DNA of 64,000 nt, from positions 125,713-189,712 of the forward strand of contig NW_020312747.1 in the NCBI RefSeq assembly GCF_002999335.1, given 5' to 3'. Under the pieces are notes generated by a model. That model ran no database searches and had not been told where the DNA came from. It saw only the letters and a list, made by a program, of their open reading frames with translations. Numbering within the stretch: position 1 is the stretch's first letter; each line of letters begins with the position of its first letter. Positions 12,408-24,257 of the stretch are shown here, piece by piece. Made by a program: the position numbers and the translations under genes. Source of the stretch: Cyclospora cayetanensis (taxonomy: Eukaryota > Apicomplexa > Conoidasida > Eucoccidiorida > Eimeriidae).

Positions 12408-14157
12408 GACAGGGAGAGAGAGAGAGAGACAGACAGAGACAGAGAGGCGCATATTTCCGTGCGCCATTTCTGCTTGCTTGGTCAGTGGATTCGTGTAGTC
12501 TTGAGTGCTGTCATTGCTAAGAGGTCTGCTGCTGTATACGGCATTGTGGTGTTGTCTGTACAGCTACTGCAGCAGCGAGCCCGCAAATCAGCAGTGCGGG
12601 CAATGGCAACCGTGTGCGCTGCCATCCCGAAGCCAGATGTGAAAGACCCCGATTTGTTGGGTTCAGATCTTAGAAACACCGCTGTAAGGCCGAATACCTA
12701 TGAAGATTTCTCAGTGTCTAGCTCATGAAACAGCAACGATGCCGCCGATTGGTGCCGGATTTTATCCCTTTTGTGCCAGCCTCTATACCCGCATGGCCCC
12801 TTACCGCCCCTCCCCCACGCTACGGGTGCCCTTGCTGCTGCTGCTGTGCCACAGCCACTCATGTTGTCTCCGCACATTGTGTCGTTCCTACGGTCGTGCT
12901 GCAGAGACAGTCGGAGAACGGCATGTGGGTACTGGACTTGCCGCTGCAGTCCGGGGTGTGCGCTGTCACTGCAGCCTCCCCCGAGTCATGGCAGCAGCTG
13001 CAGCATCCGGAGACTATTGCTGCTCTGAGGCGACGGAGTGGCGCGGGTTTCGTGCTGCGTGGCTGCCCCTCGCAGCAGCAACAGCAACAGCATCCCCATC
13101 AGCAAGGAGTGCTTGTTCGAGTGGTTGCGGAGGACCAGGAGACGTTATTCAGAGGCACAGTTGCTGTTTGTGAGGCTTTTTACGGCTTGGCAGCACCACG
13201 CGAGTCCGTGCCGTAGACCCTGCTTCCATACTTCTCCGCCAACCGGAGATGCCTTCCAGGCTCGCTTGTGCAATTTTGCAGGGAGCCTCTTAGGACCTCC
13301 GCAGTACCTGTCTGCCCCAGCGGACGCAGCAGAAGATGAGACCTTTGACTGTACCGCTGCTATGTCAGGAGAAGACGTAAGACGGCCATTCATGGATACA
13401 CTCACACTGGGGCACCAGAAGTCTACGGGCACACTGCGTGCGGGGTATTACGAGGTGTTTTATTTAAAAAGTAGCTGGGCGCGTAGATCGCGCTTCCTTC
13501 GAGCCAGCGAGCACCTGTTCGGTGCAGAAGTAACATTTACACTTTCGTCCACATCCAAGTGCTCTGTCTATTCATGGAGCCTCTAGTAGTGCCTCGGCGT
13601 CGCCGGCCTTCAGGCGACACCACCAGCCGCTAGGGCTATCCAAGGTCTCACGAATCAGGAGAAAAGGGTTCAAGGTTCAGGATGTCATGACGGTCGCTTC
13701 TTCTGCAGGATGACTTTTTGAAAGAAATCTGTGCGCGGACGGGGGCTATTGTTGACATCGAGCCAGATCAACCCCAAGGTGGGTTTTTCTCTCCACCGTC
13801 ACAATTCAAACTCCTCATCCACAGAATTCCAGCATACCTGTTACAGCTGCGAAGCTCTAGGGCTTTTTTTTTCACGGCACGCGAGGCCGTGAATTTATGG
13901 ATTAGGGTGCATGCAATAGGGGCCTAAAGGATGCATGTACATTGGTGTGTTTGTGCGTTCGTCTTGCAGGCTATGGCCACGTAGAGAGGGCAGGACTGCG
14001 CTATTTGATTAGGGCTTGCACGCAAGGAGCTGCGGAGAAGGCGCTCAGGCTTGTACGGTGGCGCCTCGTGTGCATAGAGGAGGCATGGCGACAACACAAC
14101 GCGCACGGCTTCACAAGAGACACTTGTAATAGACCCTTTACGCCCTGCACACTTTAA
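11829..14157 (+). CDS. KH-domain-like RNA-binding protein, about 6 exons, 379 aa
   Basis: Likely RNA-binding protein. Model: 11829-12239, 12573-12683, 12905-13169, 13282-13376, 13709-13778, 13970-14157. All junctions are GT-AG and the phases add up to 380 codons. The exon 3/4 junction is least certain; the others use good donors and acceptors. The N-terminus is Ser/Pro-rich. Exon 3 carries a possible KH-like unit (ALRRRSGAGFVLRG, then VLVRVVAEDQETLFRGTVAV). Exons 5-6 give a second, better one: FLKEICARTGAIVDIEP, YGHVERAGLRYLIRA, AAEKALRLVRWRL. This matches the helix-strand...strand-helix pattern of KH domains, but I see no clear GxxG loop, so the domain is divergent. Intron 1 contains a (GACA)n microsatellite. 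It is convergent with the GST-like gene. The precise family is not recognised. Confidence 0.6.
12261..12446. repeat. (GACA)n/(GA)n microsatellite in KH-gene intron 1
   Basis: About 186 bp of imperfect GACA tandem repeat with GAGA interruptions. It lies between donor CAG|GTACAG (12240) and acceptor CTACTGCAG (12572), so it is intronic. It creates spurious open frames on both strands (RQTD repeats on plus, VCLS repeats on minus). Confidence 0.95.
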
Positions 14158-16220
14158 TCCCTCATTAATGCCCTTCCGAACGTGTCGCTTAGCCGGATCC
14201 CCCGAAATTCTATATCTAAACCAGTTCAGTGTGCTATTTACACGGAGCCCAAATCGTTTTGCTTCAAAAGGACTTTCGGACTCTCCAACGGGGATTTCCG
14301 CGCAAGCGCTGCTCCACGGGTGCTGGCTTCATGACTTTAACGCTGTATAGCTTTCTTGCGTGTACTTTTTTCAGCTCCAGGTGGTTTTAGAGGAGGTTGG
14401 AGAGAAGTGAGCTTCTAGATCCTAGCGCATGCACCTTGTGCGGCGCTCAGCCAGGAGATAGCAATTAGTGCGTGTGCTGCCTTCAACTGGATGGCCAAAA
14501 GTCATGAGGACCGTTGTTGCTGTGGGGCGTTATTTGTGTGTTTCTCAGTCGCCATACGGGTCGGTCCTGCTAGTCCCTTGCCCTCTTCTATTGCTGCTGC
14601 TGGGTCTTTCCTTTGTGCCTCCCAGTTCTGAGCTAGGGTTTTGGGGTCAGTAGTGGAAGTCTTCCTAGGAGCACCCGCGCAAACTTGAAGGGTCTAACAC
14701 AATCGCTGAGCCCTGCACGGTAGGCTTGCCCAGTGTTTTAGCGGAGTTAAGCTATGGACAGCGGCGGCGAGAATCTTGTTGCCTGTTTCGATCGTTTCCC
14801 AGTCCTTCTCCTGGCCAAGATATACGGGGAGCAGCTGCCGCCTCTTTCTGGCAGTCGGCGCTGCCCGACGAGGCGGAGATGATGCGCAGGAGAAAAGAGG
14901 CAGAAGAAAGACGCAAAAAGAGGGGGCAAAAATCGCGGTCAGCGCTCACAGACCGGAGTCTGCGATTCATGCTGTATCCTGTTGAAACTGTAGTGTAAAC
15001 GCGCTTTCCAGGCCTAGAGTCGCTGTTGTTTTCAAAATGCATTTGTACATATGCTTATGTATGAGTTATAAGGTTCATCTGTGTCAGAGGAGTATATTTG
15101 ATTCAATCGCCGTGTGCGCGTTGCCATCCCAGCACGTTTCCTTTCAATTTCATGTGTCAGCCTGCTCCTGTTTTATCGTTTCTTTCATCTCTTTGATATC
15201 GCATTCCTGTTACTTGGCAAGCTCATGTGCGTGTCATACTATTTGTCTGGTCATCCGGCTATACTACATTTAGCCTCTGTCAAAGCTTGCATTGTGCTTT
15301 AGGCAGAGGTCTTGGGCATGTTGGGGTCCTCGGAGGGTGACGCTTGTGCGTTTGTGTCTCTGTCTCTGCTGACTCTCAGGTCGGCTTCGCCGGATCGCCG
15401 AGGACCAAATCGTCTTTCCTTCGCGCCGCCCCCGGACGAGTTGCTAACGGGGCCCTACGCCCCCCTTGATAAGTGAAGGATCGAAGCTGTTACCCACAAG
15501 GCCCGCACGATTGGGCTGGCTAGTTTGCTGGTAACAATTTTCTTAGCAGCAAGGCGAACCTGGCCTTTAGATAGCCGCTCTTCGTGAGGCGCACTAGGGC
15601 TGACTCTTCGCCTACCAGTGTCAGTGGTGCTGCGGCTGTCCTGCTGGGGGCATAAGAACATTCTTACGCATCACCTCAGGACCATTTTACAAGTAACTAA
15701 TCACGACGCAATCGGGTGCCGCTTCTAAAAGACCTAAGGCACGAGGTTGTGCAGAAAGGGGCGCAGGCCAAGGGACACCGAAAAGTGCGGTCCGGCTTTT
15801 GCGCCTACTTGGAGTGTCTCACGTTCTAGACAAAAGTTAACAGTGTTTTGCGTAGATGAAGTGACGACAGAATTCAGAGTGGGAGGAAAATAATTTCCTT
15901 ACGTGAAGCTGGGGTCCCCCTGAATAGGTAGGTAATGGCGCCCTACTGCCAAGCCAGTAGGAGAACTCCCAACGCCTTAGTATAGTAGGAGCTTTAGGCG
16001 CACGCAAGCCTGCAACAATGGCTTTCCAGCTCTATCACTGTACAAAAAGGACACCCTAGAAGTAAAGATATTCTAGTGAATTGAGCTGTGTAATGCTATC
16101 AGCATTCGTGCGGGTGTACCCCTGCGGGATTTTCAGTCAGTTGGGTCGAAACCGCTTTTACACCTGTCCGAAAAATAGTGCCCTAAAGGTGCTGCCGTAG
16201 TCACTATGCGGGCGCTTGAG
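14158..16220. other. Convergent intergenic region, one possible small exon
   Basis: This separates the 3' ends of the KH gene (+) and the GST-like gene (-). A plus frame at 14726-14998 ends with an Arg/Lys/Glu-rich helix (MMRRRKEAEERRKKRG) and might be a real exon, but no partner exon or domain was found. The rest shows only short, motif-free frames. Confidence 0.4.
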
Positions 16221-19200
16221 TCACTTGGCAACTCCTCCAGCCTCCTGCCCGACCGCGACCCGAGGGCTAAAGCCGCTTGAGATATTCATGGTGGCAAAGG
16301 ACGGCTGCTGCATGCTCTGGGCCGCCCCCCCTTTTTGACCTGCCGGTTGCTGGATCTGCGAATAAGCGTGTACCATGTTTTGGGTTGTATACAGGCCGCC
16401 GTCTTCTCTCTGTAGGTTCTTCTGCCGCTGCAGGGGTCCCGGAGTAAGTGGCTGCCAGCAACAGGGGACTCCTACGTAAGACGCGGTTAGCGGGGGCACT
16501 GTCGCTGCCGGCGGTCCTGGCATCACCTGCTGTGGATAGGCCGAGCAGGGGCCCCCTAAGGAGGCCCCTGTGAGGGTACTCGGCAGCGTCTGCTGCAGTG
16601 TGGCTGCTGTCTCTGGGGTCCGGGGAAGACAGTAGGAACCCCCAGAAGGGCAGAAAGAGTAAGAAAGGCCTCCTGAGGGCCCTTCTCCACAGTGGTTGTA
16701 GGGGCCGGACATGCCTGCAAGCAAATCCCGGGGCACCGCATCTCTGCTGGCTACTCCACTCGCACACACGCGAAGCGAAAAAAACATGGATACCGAGAGT
16801 TTCGCACAACCTCTAATCGTCTTTCTCAGGTGCAACATCAGCATTCGACAGGGCTTAGAACGGAATTGACCCTGGGGTTTGGATCGGCTGCGAGACCTTT
16901 TCGTTTCGTTGAGGCCCTTCTACTCGTGCAACGGTACATTCAAGACAAAAGAACACCCCAAAAATGTACACAGGCGCTAGTAAAAGCATATGTCTAAATA
17001 AGCTAGCTTGATAAAGCCCAGCGGCAGGAATAGCCACCATGAGTACGGAGGTAGAAGCCTTAAAGAGCCATGGCAGAGAAGCTTGAAGATACTGGGGAGC
17101 CCCTCAGTGCAGTGGAAACGCATATCTAGAAACGTGTTAGTAAATGTGCTTCTATTGGTTTCGGGATTGAAATCTAGTGAGCGATGGACTACATTTGAGC
17201 TCACCTATCGGCTGCAGCTGCTTCATCTGCTGCAGCTGTAAATGGAGCTGCTGCTGCCGCTGAAATTGCTGCAGTGGAGAGTCGTTTACAGACGCAGTTG
17301 TCGAGGCCTCCGTGGCCACGCAAGGCCCCACCCTGTCCCTTGCCTCCCCCATCGTGTCGAGACTGCCGTCCTCGGGTGCTCTTGACCCTTGCCCGGCTGC
17401 TTCCTGGCCGTCGCTGGAGAGCAGTGCCTCCTGGATAAGCGGGAGGTTGAGCAGCGCAACGTACAGAGTGTGAAGGTGGGGTGTTTCATTGAAGAAATGC
17501 ATCTCGACATCCGCGTTCTCCGACTTGTGTTGCTCTTGCCGTTGTTGGTCGTTTTGCTGCTGCTCTTGCTGCGGGTGCTGCTGTTGCTCTGCGCTGGCGG
17601 CTGCTTCACCGCCGCTGGTGCAGCTGCTGAGACACTCCGCAATCCGCTGGTCATCGTCAACAAGCGAGAAAAGAAAATAATCAGCTAAGGAGTCTTCCTC
17701 CCCGAAGAAGAAGGGCTGCAAGCGAGTTGCCATGGGGGCCCTCAGAGAGGCATCCAGCGATTTGCTATGGCCTCTCAGAGAGGCGTCAAGACGAGTTCCT
17801 GGCTCCCCTTGCAAGTGTTTCCTGTTAAAGAACGCCAAAAGTTTTTCAGCTTCCAAGTAGAAATGGCGGCGGCTCTGCAAAGATAGGCGGCAGCACCACG
17901 CACGCCGCATAGCCATTGCTTTCGCCGCTCTCTTCATGATACAGCAGAAGCGGGTCTAGCTTTTCATGTGTGACTGCACCTTAAGATAGTCTCCAACGGC
18001 GTCCTTGGCCGTAGCGTCGGGGGCGAGGATGGCTTGAATGGCTGCCTGCTGGACGTTGAACCACGCGCTGAGGTCAGTTAGCTAAACACGGTGGCACATG
18101 AGAATCACAGCGCTGAGAGTATTGCATAACTACGGGAAAAGAAAGACACCCTACGGGGCACTCGAGGCGCCAAAGAAACGCACATTCGTTGCTCCTACTG
18201 TCCTCACGACCACCAGCGGCAACGCGAACATGGGCATTTTGGACCGTCAGCAACAGCAACAGCGGCAGGCGACCCTCAGCAGCATGCAATCCCTTGCTCC
18301 TTACCAATCTGTCCAGCAATGCATCCTTCAGGTGGTCAGCCCCGTACTGCCCGAGCTTTTTGGCCAAGTAGCGAAGGCAGACTTCGGGGCCCCCACAGAC
18401 AACGTGACCCTACAACAAAACAAAGACTTTTTGCCATCTCGGAGGACTAAACTTTATCGGGTAAAGGATGCACCATAGCACAGCGTCAATCGGTGCATGT
18501 TAGTGTCAGCGCTCGCAGACTAGGCGATCTGCACGTGGCGCCTTTGCCACCTTTGGGCACGCTACAGGAGGCACACCATACACCAGCAGATGACGATTTC
18601 TATGATCCACGGCAAACTGACGTTGTGTATAAGCAGCGGCATAGTGCTGTCTGCAGGGACCTCCTGGGCGTCAATGAGGGCCAGAACGTCACGTGTGCAC
18701 TCCTCTGCCTCATCGGTGGCAACCAGATGCTTCACCTGCTTTCCCAGCAGATACATGTGAACGCTCCTGCAAGCAGTCATGAAAAAAAGCGAAAGGCCTC
18801 ATAACAAGCACACACAGACACAGGCACTGGGGCGAGGAGAGGCACATAGATTGCTACAGCGGCGAAAGTTTTATATATCTATGTCTATCAATGTCCAAAC
18901 GTGTATCGGGGCATAAAATGCGAGAATGAGGATAAGGCGTGCTAGAAAAGCGCAATATAGGGTAGGTGGGGCTGTAGGACGGCACAGATGATAGCAGTAG
19001 AAGAATGGACTGTTAACAGAGATGAAGCGTCTGTAGAGAGAAGTTTCTGTTTCTGAGAGACGCGCATTCAGCATCCACGTCCTCTTAAGCCACCAAACTG
19101 GTGCCTGCCAGGCCCTTGGCCTTACCCGCCTTCGCCGAGGAAGGGTTCTCGGTGTGGAACATAGAGCCGAAGGTCACCTACCAGCCGCATGGGCAGCAGC

Positions 19201-20031
19201 TGAGTAGGACGCAGCTGCACAGGTAACAAGGATACGCAAAAATAGCCTGAACCCTGCACCTATATCCAAAATAGAGACCTTGCACGACGGATCACGCGGG
19301 ATAATTTCTGCACGTACCGTTGTGGCCGTTGGCTTCGCTGGCTCGGCACACACTGGGGCTACGTAGGGGGATCTCATTTGCTGTTGAGCGTGCAGCGCCT
19401 GCTGCTGCTGCTGCATCCACTGTTGCTGCTGCATCCACTGCTGCTGCTGCATCCACTGCTGCTGCTGCCAGGGTTGCAGAGGCACAGGCCCTACATTGGA
19501 GAGAGGGAAAGAGGGGTAGGCGGAAGAGCCAAAAGGTACTGTGGTGCCCCGCAAAAGGTCCAAATAGCGCGGGCCACCCGCTGGCGTAGGGGCGCAGCAG
19601 GGGCCCCCCAGGCTGTCCCCAACTTGGCACTCTGCCTTTCGCTGTCTCTGCTGCTCAAACAGCAAGTGGTGCTGCTGCTCTTGCTGTTGCTGCTGTAGCT
19701 GTTGCACCGTTTGAGGAGGCCTCATATGCACCCCGTTGACATGTGGTTGTGGCTGAGGGTGCTGCTGTTGCGGATGCTGCCGGTGTTGAACGTGATTGGG
19801 GATAGTTTGCATTGAAATGGCTGCTGAAGCCTGCCGAGAAGTGGGTGGCAAGCTCGTCGCTCTCTGAGGGGCGGAGTTCGCTTCTCTTTGTAGCAAGAGC
19901 CTTGGTTGTTGTTGCTGTTCTTGCTGCTGCGGCTGTAGTTGTTGCTGCTCCTGTGGGTGCTGCTGGTATTGCGGTTCTCGGAGATGCTGTGATGGCAGCA
20001 GCTGCTGCTGCTGCGACGGTGCGCGCTCCAT
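16221..20031 (-). CDS. Glutathione S-transferase-like protein with Gln-rich N-terminal extension, 7 exons, about 779 aa
   Basis: Model on the minus strand: 20031-19260, 19177-19126, 18766-18622, 18409-18305, 18081-17980, 17874-17205, 16714-16221. Exon phases agree at every junction and give 780 codons. The start is ATAATGG at 20031. Residues 1 to about 240 are Gln-rich, including WMQQQQ tandem repeats. A GST-like fold follows. The thioredoxin-like half ends STMPLLIHNGHVVCGG / PEVCLRYLAKKLGQYG, the cis-Pro, strand and helix pattern of GST N-domains. An all-helical half follows (LLTDLSAWFNVQQAAIQAIL; EEDSLADYFLFSLVDDDQ, like the GST 'sLadyflf' helix; then HLHTLYVALLNLPLIQEALL). A Gln-rich insert interrupts the helical half and the C-terminus is Pro/Gly/Gln-rich. 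A catalytic residue cannot be assigned, so it may be a non-enzymatic or regulatory GST-fold protein. It is convergent with the KH gene. Confidence 0.62.
19400..19469 (-). repeat. 18-bp coding tandem repeat (WMQQQQ)
   Basis: Three to four near-perfect copies of an 18-bp unit (plus strand CTGCTGCTGCTGCATCCA with one T/C variation) lie inside the first exon of the GST-like gene and encode repeated Trp-Met-Gln-Gln-Gln-Gln. The unit keeps the reading frame. Confidence 0.9.
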
Positions 20032-23000
20032 TATGCTCAAAATACCGGTGTTTAATCGTGAAACTTGTTATTTCTGGAATCTTCAGTGAGCGGCTCGTCC
20101 GTGCGCATCCAAGTCCTGAACCCCTGAAGTTCAAGTCTTAGGCACTAAAATGTCAATCTTGTAAGCTTAATGTGCAAAAATAATTTCAATGCATTTCAGG
20201 GAATGCAAGGCGGCCCTGATTTCTACGGCGGGAGGTCGTCAGTCACTCAACGGGTCAACAATCAGAAGCCCTCAACTCTGAGCCCTGACCCAAAAAACCC
20301 TCTGCTCCACGCCCTAATTTTTATGTGGTCAATAAAGGAGATAAATAAATCGGGGCACCGGCGGAGTCCAGTAGACCGGAGGCGTGCTATGACCGTGCCG
20401 CTGACAGCCGACTGGCACGGGGGGGCTGGGGCTAACCGAAGGGGTATTATTGGGCATACTAATCCGCAGACATCAGCTTTAAAACCATAAAATCTTATTT
20501 ACAATGATATTTGCCGTAATTACGATGCTTAAAGACAGGAACTGCCAATTTGTGATGGCCTCGTTACATTGCGTCTGTAACAGATGCGCCTGAAGCATGA
20601 CCAGCGCTGAGTGCCGTGTTGAACGTTTGTGACCTTTAAATATACTTAGCTTTTCCAAGGTACCCATATTCATAAGAAGAAGGAAGGCCCTTAAAGTGGA
20701 ATACATAGAAAGGGAGTCTCCAATCTAGGGGTCGTGGACTGTAGGTTAACCGAGGTCATACTACGAGGACGAAAGAGCTGTAATAACTGCATTCATTGGG
20801 ATGTTTCGGTAGGTACCCCATCATTGTGTGAATTTGAAGAAGTAAATAGAAAAGGAAAAATGACAACCGCAAAATTCAGTAGGAAGAAAGGGAGGAAGTT
20901 GGTGGCATCTTGATGAGCAATTTATTGTAAAGCCTGTAGCTGTGGGTGGAAATGGTGGAAGAACCAGTTCAACCTGCCCACAGCCTCAGGAATAGACCTT
21001 TTTAAAAGGCAAATGTTGAGTTCAGACACTGCCTAAACTTTTTGTTGCCTCAGTGCCTCGGAGGCTCCCCTTATTGGTCAACAATTCCCAAACGGACGTA
21101 AGCAGAAAACAAACAGAAAACGCGGGTTTATCGATCCATTCGTCCCTTCTAATTAGTTCCTCCCGGTAACGCAAAGTGAAAGGTTCCTAAAAGAGGCGAA
21201 AAGTCGGACATGGAAGACTCACGCTAAAGGAAGGCAGCCTCTCACAGATGCGTTCTCTGCCCTACCAACAGCATTGAAAACCGCCAGGAACGTAATAGCC
21301 ATGGTTGTTCAATGGCTCAGTTAAATAGAAAATGTGAAAGAGTGCCTGATATAAATACGAAAGTAGGGGCGCCTCGCGAATTGGCGTGTAAACCTGTCAC
21401 GCCAGTTACGTGATCCTCTCTATCCCTTCCTCGGATCGGCTTCTCCTTAGTTCCACGCTCCTTTCACCTATCCCCTCCCAACAGTTTGGCTTCGTATGCT
21501 ATCAGAATCAGCAACAAGCCTTCGTAGTCTTCAAAAAGCTTGACCCCACGTTTATGGGAGCCCATGGAACGCAACAGGATCCTCCATGCTTGGAAGATCC
21601 TTGTGAGGGCCATATCCCATGAGAATACTGTACACTACAGGATCCCTGACTACTTTATACGTGTGCGCTTGCATATGCGGTTCACGCACTACGGCTGTGC
21701 AGTGAACACATACAAAACGATACAAAGTACAGCATAAGCAAGCAGTGGCGTCCCCATCCTCTTGCAGCTGCTGTCCACATAACTACCCTCCGCCTCTACG
21801 TTGAGTATGTGAGTGGAGGGGTATGGCAATGGAAAGAGGGGTGAGAAAACTGTTTTCAGCCATTTGTTGGCTTTTTTAAAAGTGTTGGAGGATATTGGCC
21901 TGTACGTAGCGGCCTGCAACGCATTAGGGGGCTCCTATACCATTTCTCCATTCCTCCCCAAGGGTCTCAGTGCATAAAAAGCCACCCTATAGGCAACGCT
22001 TAATCCTAGAATAAGGATCGAACATCAAAGGAAAACCTGACCACTGAGCCAGCTGAACTGGACTTTCACACATTTTGTGGGAACGGGAGCACGACTGAGA
22101 GGTAAGCACAAATACTAACAACTACTAACAATACTCGAGCTAAAGCTTCAGTATCTTCACTGCAGGAGCCCCTATTGCCCTCACACACCTTAGCTGAGTG
22201 CCTGAACCCTACGACTTCGAGGTAAGAAAGCGCAGCCCGAAAGAGCTCTATAGGTGAATTTCGAGGTAACGGGCGTGCGACAGTAGTCCACGTGGTTTCG
22301 TTGAATTAAAGATGAGACATCATTGTGCTTCAGCTCCGCTGAAAGCTTTAAACCCCAACATACAAGCTTCCAACAATCCAACGAGAGTCTCTGGAGCAGC
22401 CACAGGAGCAAAATCCCCCTTCCCTTCCTTGCCTTTGGGGATTTCGCGGTCCTTATGATTTGGGAGCGGGGTTTCCTAAGCTCCGAGGTGTGTTGGTGTC
22501 CCCCTGAATACTGGATACGCAGTAGGACAAGTGTGTAGTGTGGCTGCCATGCGAGTAAAGAAACCTCTACCTAGGTCCCCTCCAATAACAAGGTGCCTTT
22601 CCAGGGGCAAAGAAGTCCGCGCATAATCAGCACTGATCCCCCGAGTCCCCATATCTCTGGCGGAGATGTAGGCAGCGCAATAATAACAAGAAAAACTGAA
22701 GAGACTTGGCGGGCCTGAAATCATTGATGGGAGACGCACGTGGGTAGTTCCTTGATGCTGTCAACCAACCAGCTTGGGGGTTCAATGGCCCCCGTGAGCA
22801 GGTGCCCCACCCGATGCTGGGGCCGCTCCTTCCTTGCTCATCTGTATTACGCATCACAGGCACACATACACTTCCATGCTGGCACCTGCCTTGCCACCCT
22901 CTACCCCAGGTCAGCACTGCAGGATTCTGAAAACAAACCGCGATGTGGCACAATACGGCATCTCACAGTTGCCCACACACGCCACCATTGGGGGATCCAA

Positions 23001-23501
23001 AAGGCCTACTCTAGCAATGAGACCCACTAAAGGATAAGAAGAGATGAGAACTATACCGGGAGGGAGAAGGGGCGTGGCAAGCACAGGGCGGTTACATGAG
23101 GGGGGGAAGATGCAACATGGAACATATGAGAACGTGGGGAAAACCTGAGTAAATGTGTGGATACAGAGAGACTGAGAAGAATATTGTGCACATATGAGCT
23201 AGTTGCAAATGTGAGTCGGTGTCCACTCGCTTCAACCTCACGTTAGCTAATTTCGTTGTCGTGTACGCGTAAAGAGGCTTGCCAGCGAGGTCGATAGTAA
23301 CATAAACAGCAATCAGACTACAGGCGCCGATCATCGTCCTCCGAAAAATTGGCATCACCGCTGTGCCAGACCCGTAACTCATCGTGGCGATCGCGGAAAG
23401 ACGCAAAAAGATTCCAGAGTACTCAAGATCTTAACGCGGCGATTCAGAGGCGAAAAAGCAAAAAAGCGAAAGAGAGATCACACACTAACCATCTTGGAGA
23501 G
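20032..23501. other. Gene-poor stretch
   Basis: About 3.5 kb with only short frames, no coherent exon chain and no recognised domain. It presumably includes the promoter and 5' UTR of the GST-like gene. A tRNA-like A box and B box at 22010-22065 (minus) are too closely spaced for a tRNA. Confidence 0.45.
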
Positions 23502-23733
23502 ATGAACACGAACAGGGGTATACCATCATCAATTGAAGATGAAGTCCCAACCATTCAGCTTGTCCCTGGGGCTGCCTCTATGCATGCGCTTTTCACAAGC
23601 CTTTTGCAACAATCTAAGCAGATGGATGGCCAACTCCTTGATCGTGGAGCCTTTTGCAGAGTGATAACAGTACTGACCCAGCGATTCGGTGCATATTCTC
23701 CTGACAGTGTGATGCTGAGCGTCAAGTTTCCAG
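23502..23733 (+). CDS. Isolated exon, weakly uracil phosphoribosyltransferase-like N-terminus; possibly a gene remnant
   Basis: An open frame with ATG at 23502 (GAGATGAAC) ends at a good donor, TTCCAG|GTAGGT, after 23733. The 77 residues include PTIQLVPGAASMHALFTSLL followed by a helix and a Pro at the end. This spacing recalls the N-terminal part of UPRT / uridine-kinase-like proteins (V.L......l.al.T.lR ... RlirlL.e ... P). The family's PRPP-binding and uracil-binding motifs are not found in the next several kilobases. The frame is also open upstream (Lys/Arg-rich) without an earlier ATG. It may be the first exon of a gene with a long intron, a broken gene, or coincidence. The family call is tentative. 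Confidence 0.3.
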
Positions 23734-24257
23734 GTAGGTGCACTGGTAAAAATGTCTGACGACCGGTGTAATCCAGAAAATAAATTGCTTTAACGAAATA
23801 GAGGCGAAAATCTGAAATGCAATATTGGTGGGATTCAAGGTGCTGGAGTACACATGTTAGCAATCGAATGGACCCCTGCAGCGGAATGGACTGTGCAGCT
23901 CGCGCGGGTGTAATGCTCCATTTGAGGTCTGACTATGGAGACACTTGACTCCAGACTAGATGCAATCTCAATAGGAAGTTCATGAGCATTTTCTAAAACA
24001 GCACCCATCTTCCTTTACCCCCCCACAGTGCAGAGATAAGACGGGAGGCAGCTAGAGTGTGTGTAGCTGCCTCTCAGCATTCCAACCTCTTAGAGATAGT
24101 GCTGTGCAGTAAATCAGATGTTCGAAAAGACAAACCAAGTAGTCAAATCCATATTAATTCTTCACTGAATATAGCTAATGAAGTAGATGGTACAAAGGTG
24201 CACCCTAGATCGCATCATCTTCCCCTCCCTCATACAAAAGTGCCCATCTAGCAGGGC
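23734..24257. other. Non-coding stretch left of repeat copy 1
   Basis: It follows the isolated exon and ends where homology to the second repeat copy starts. No downstream exon of the 23.5-kb frame was recognised here. Confidence 0.4.

Noticed and set aside
12102..12520. Frames full of RQTD (+) or VCLS (-) repeats
   Set aside because: They are translations of the intronic GACA microsatellite.
22010..22065. Possible tRNA gene on the minus strand (A-box-like TGGCTCAGTGGTCAGG and B-box-like GTTCGATCC)
   Set aside because: Only about 14 bases separate the boxes, too few for an anticodon arm, and no acceptor stem pairs.
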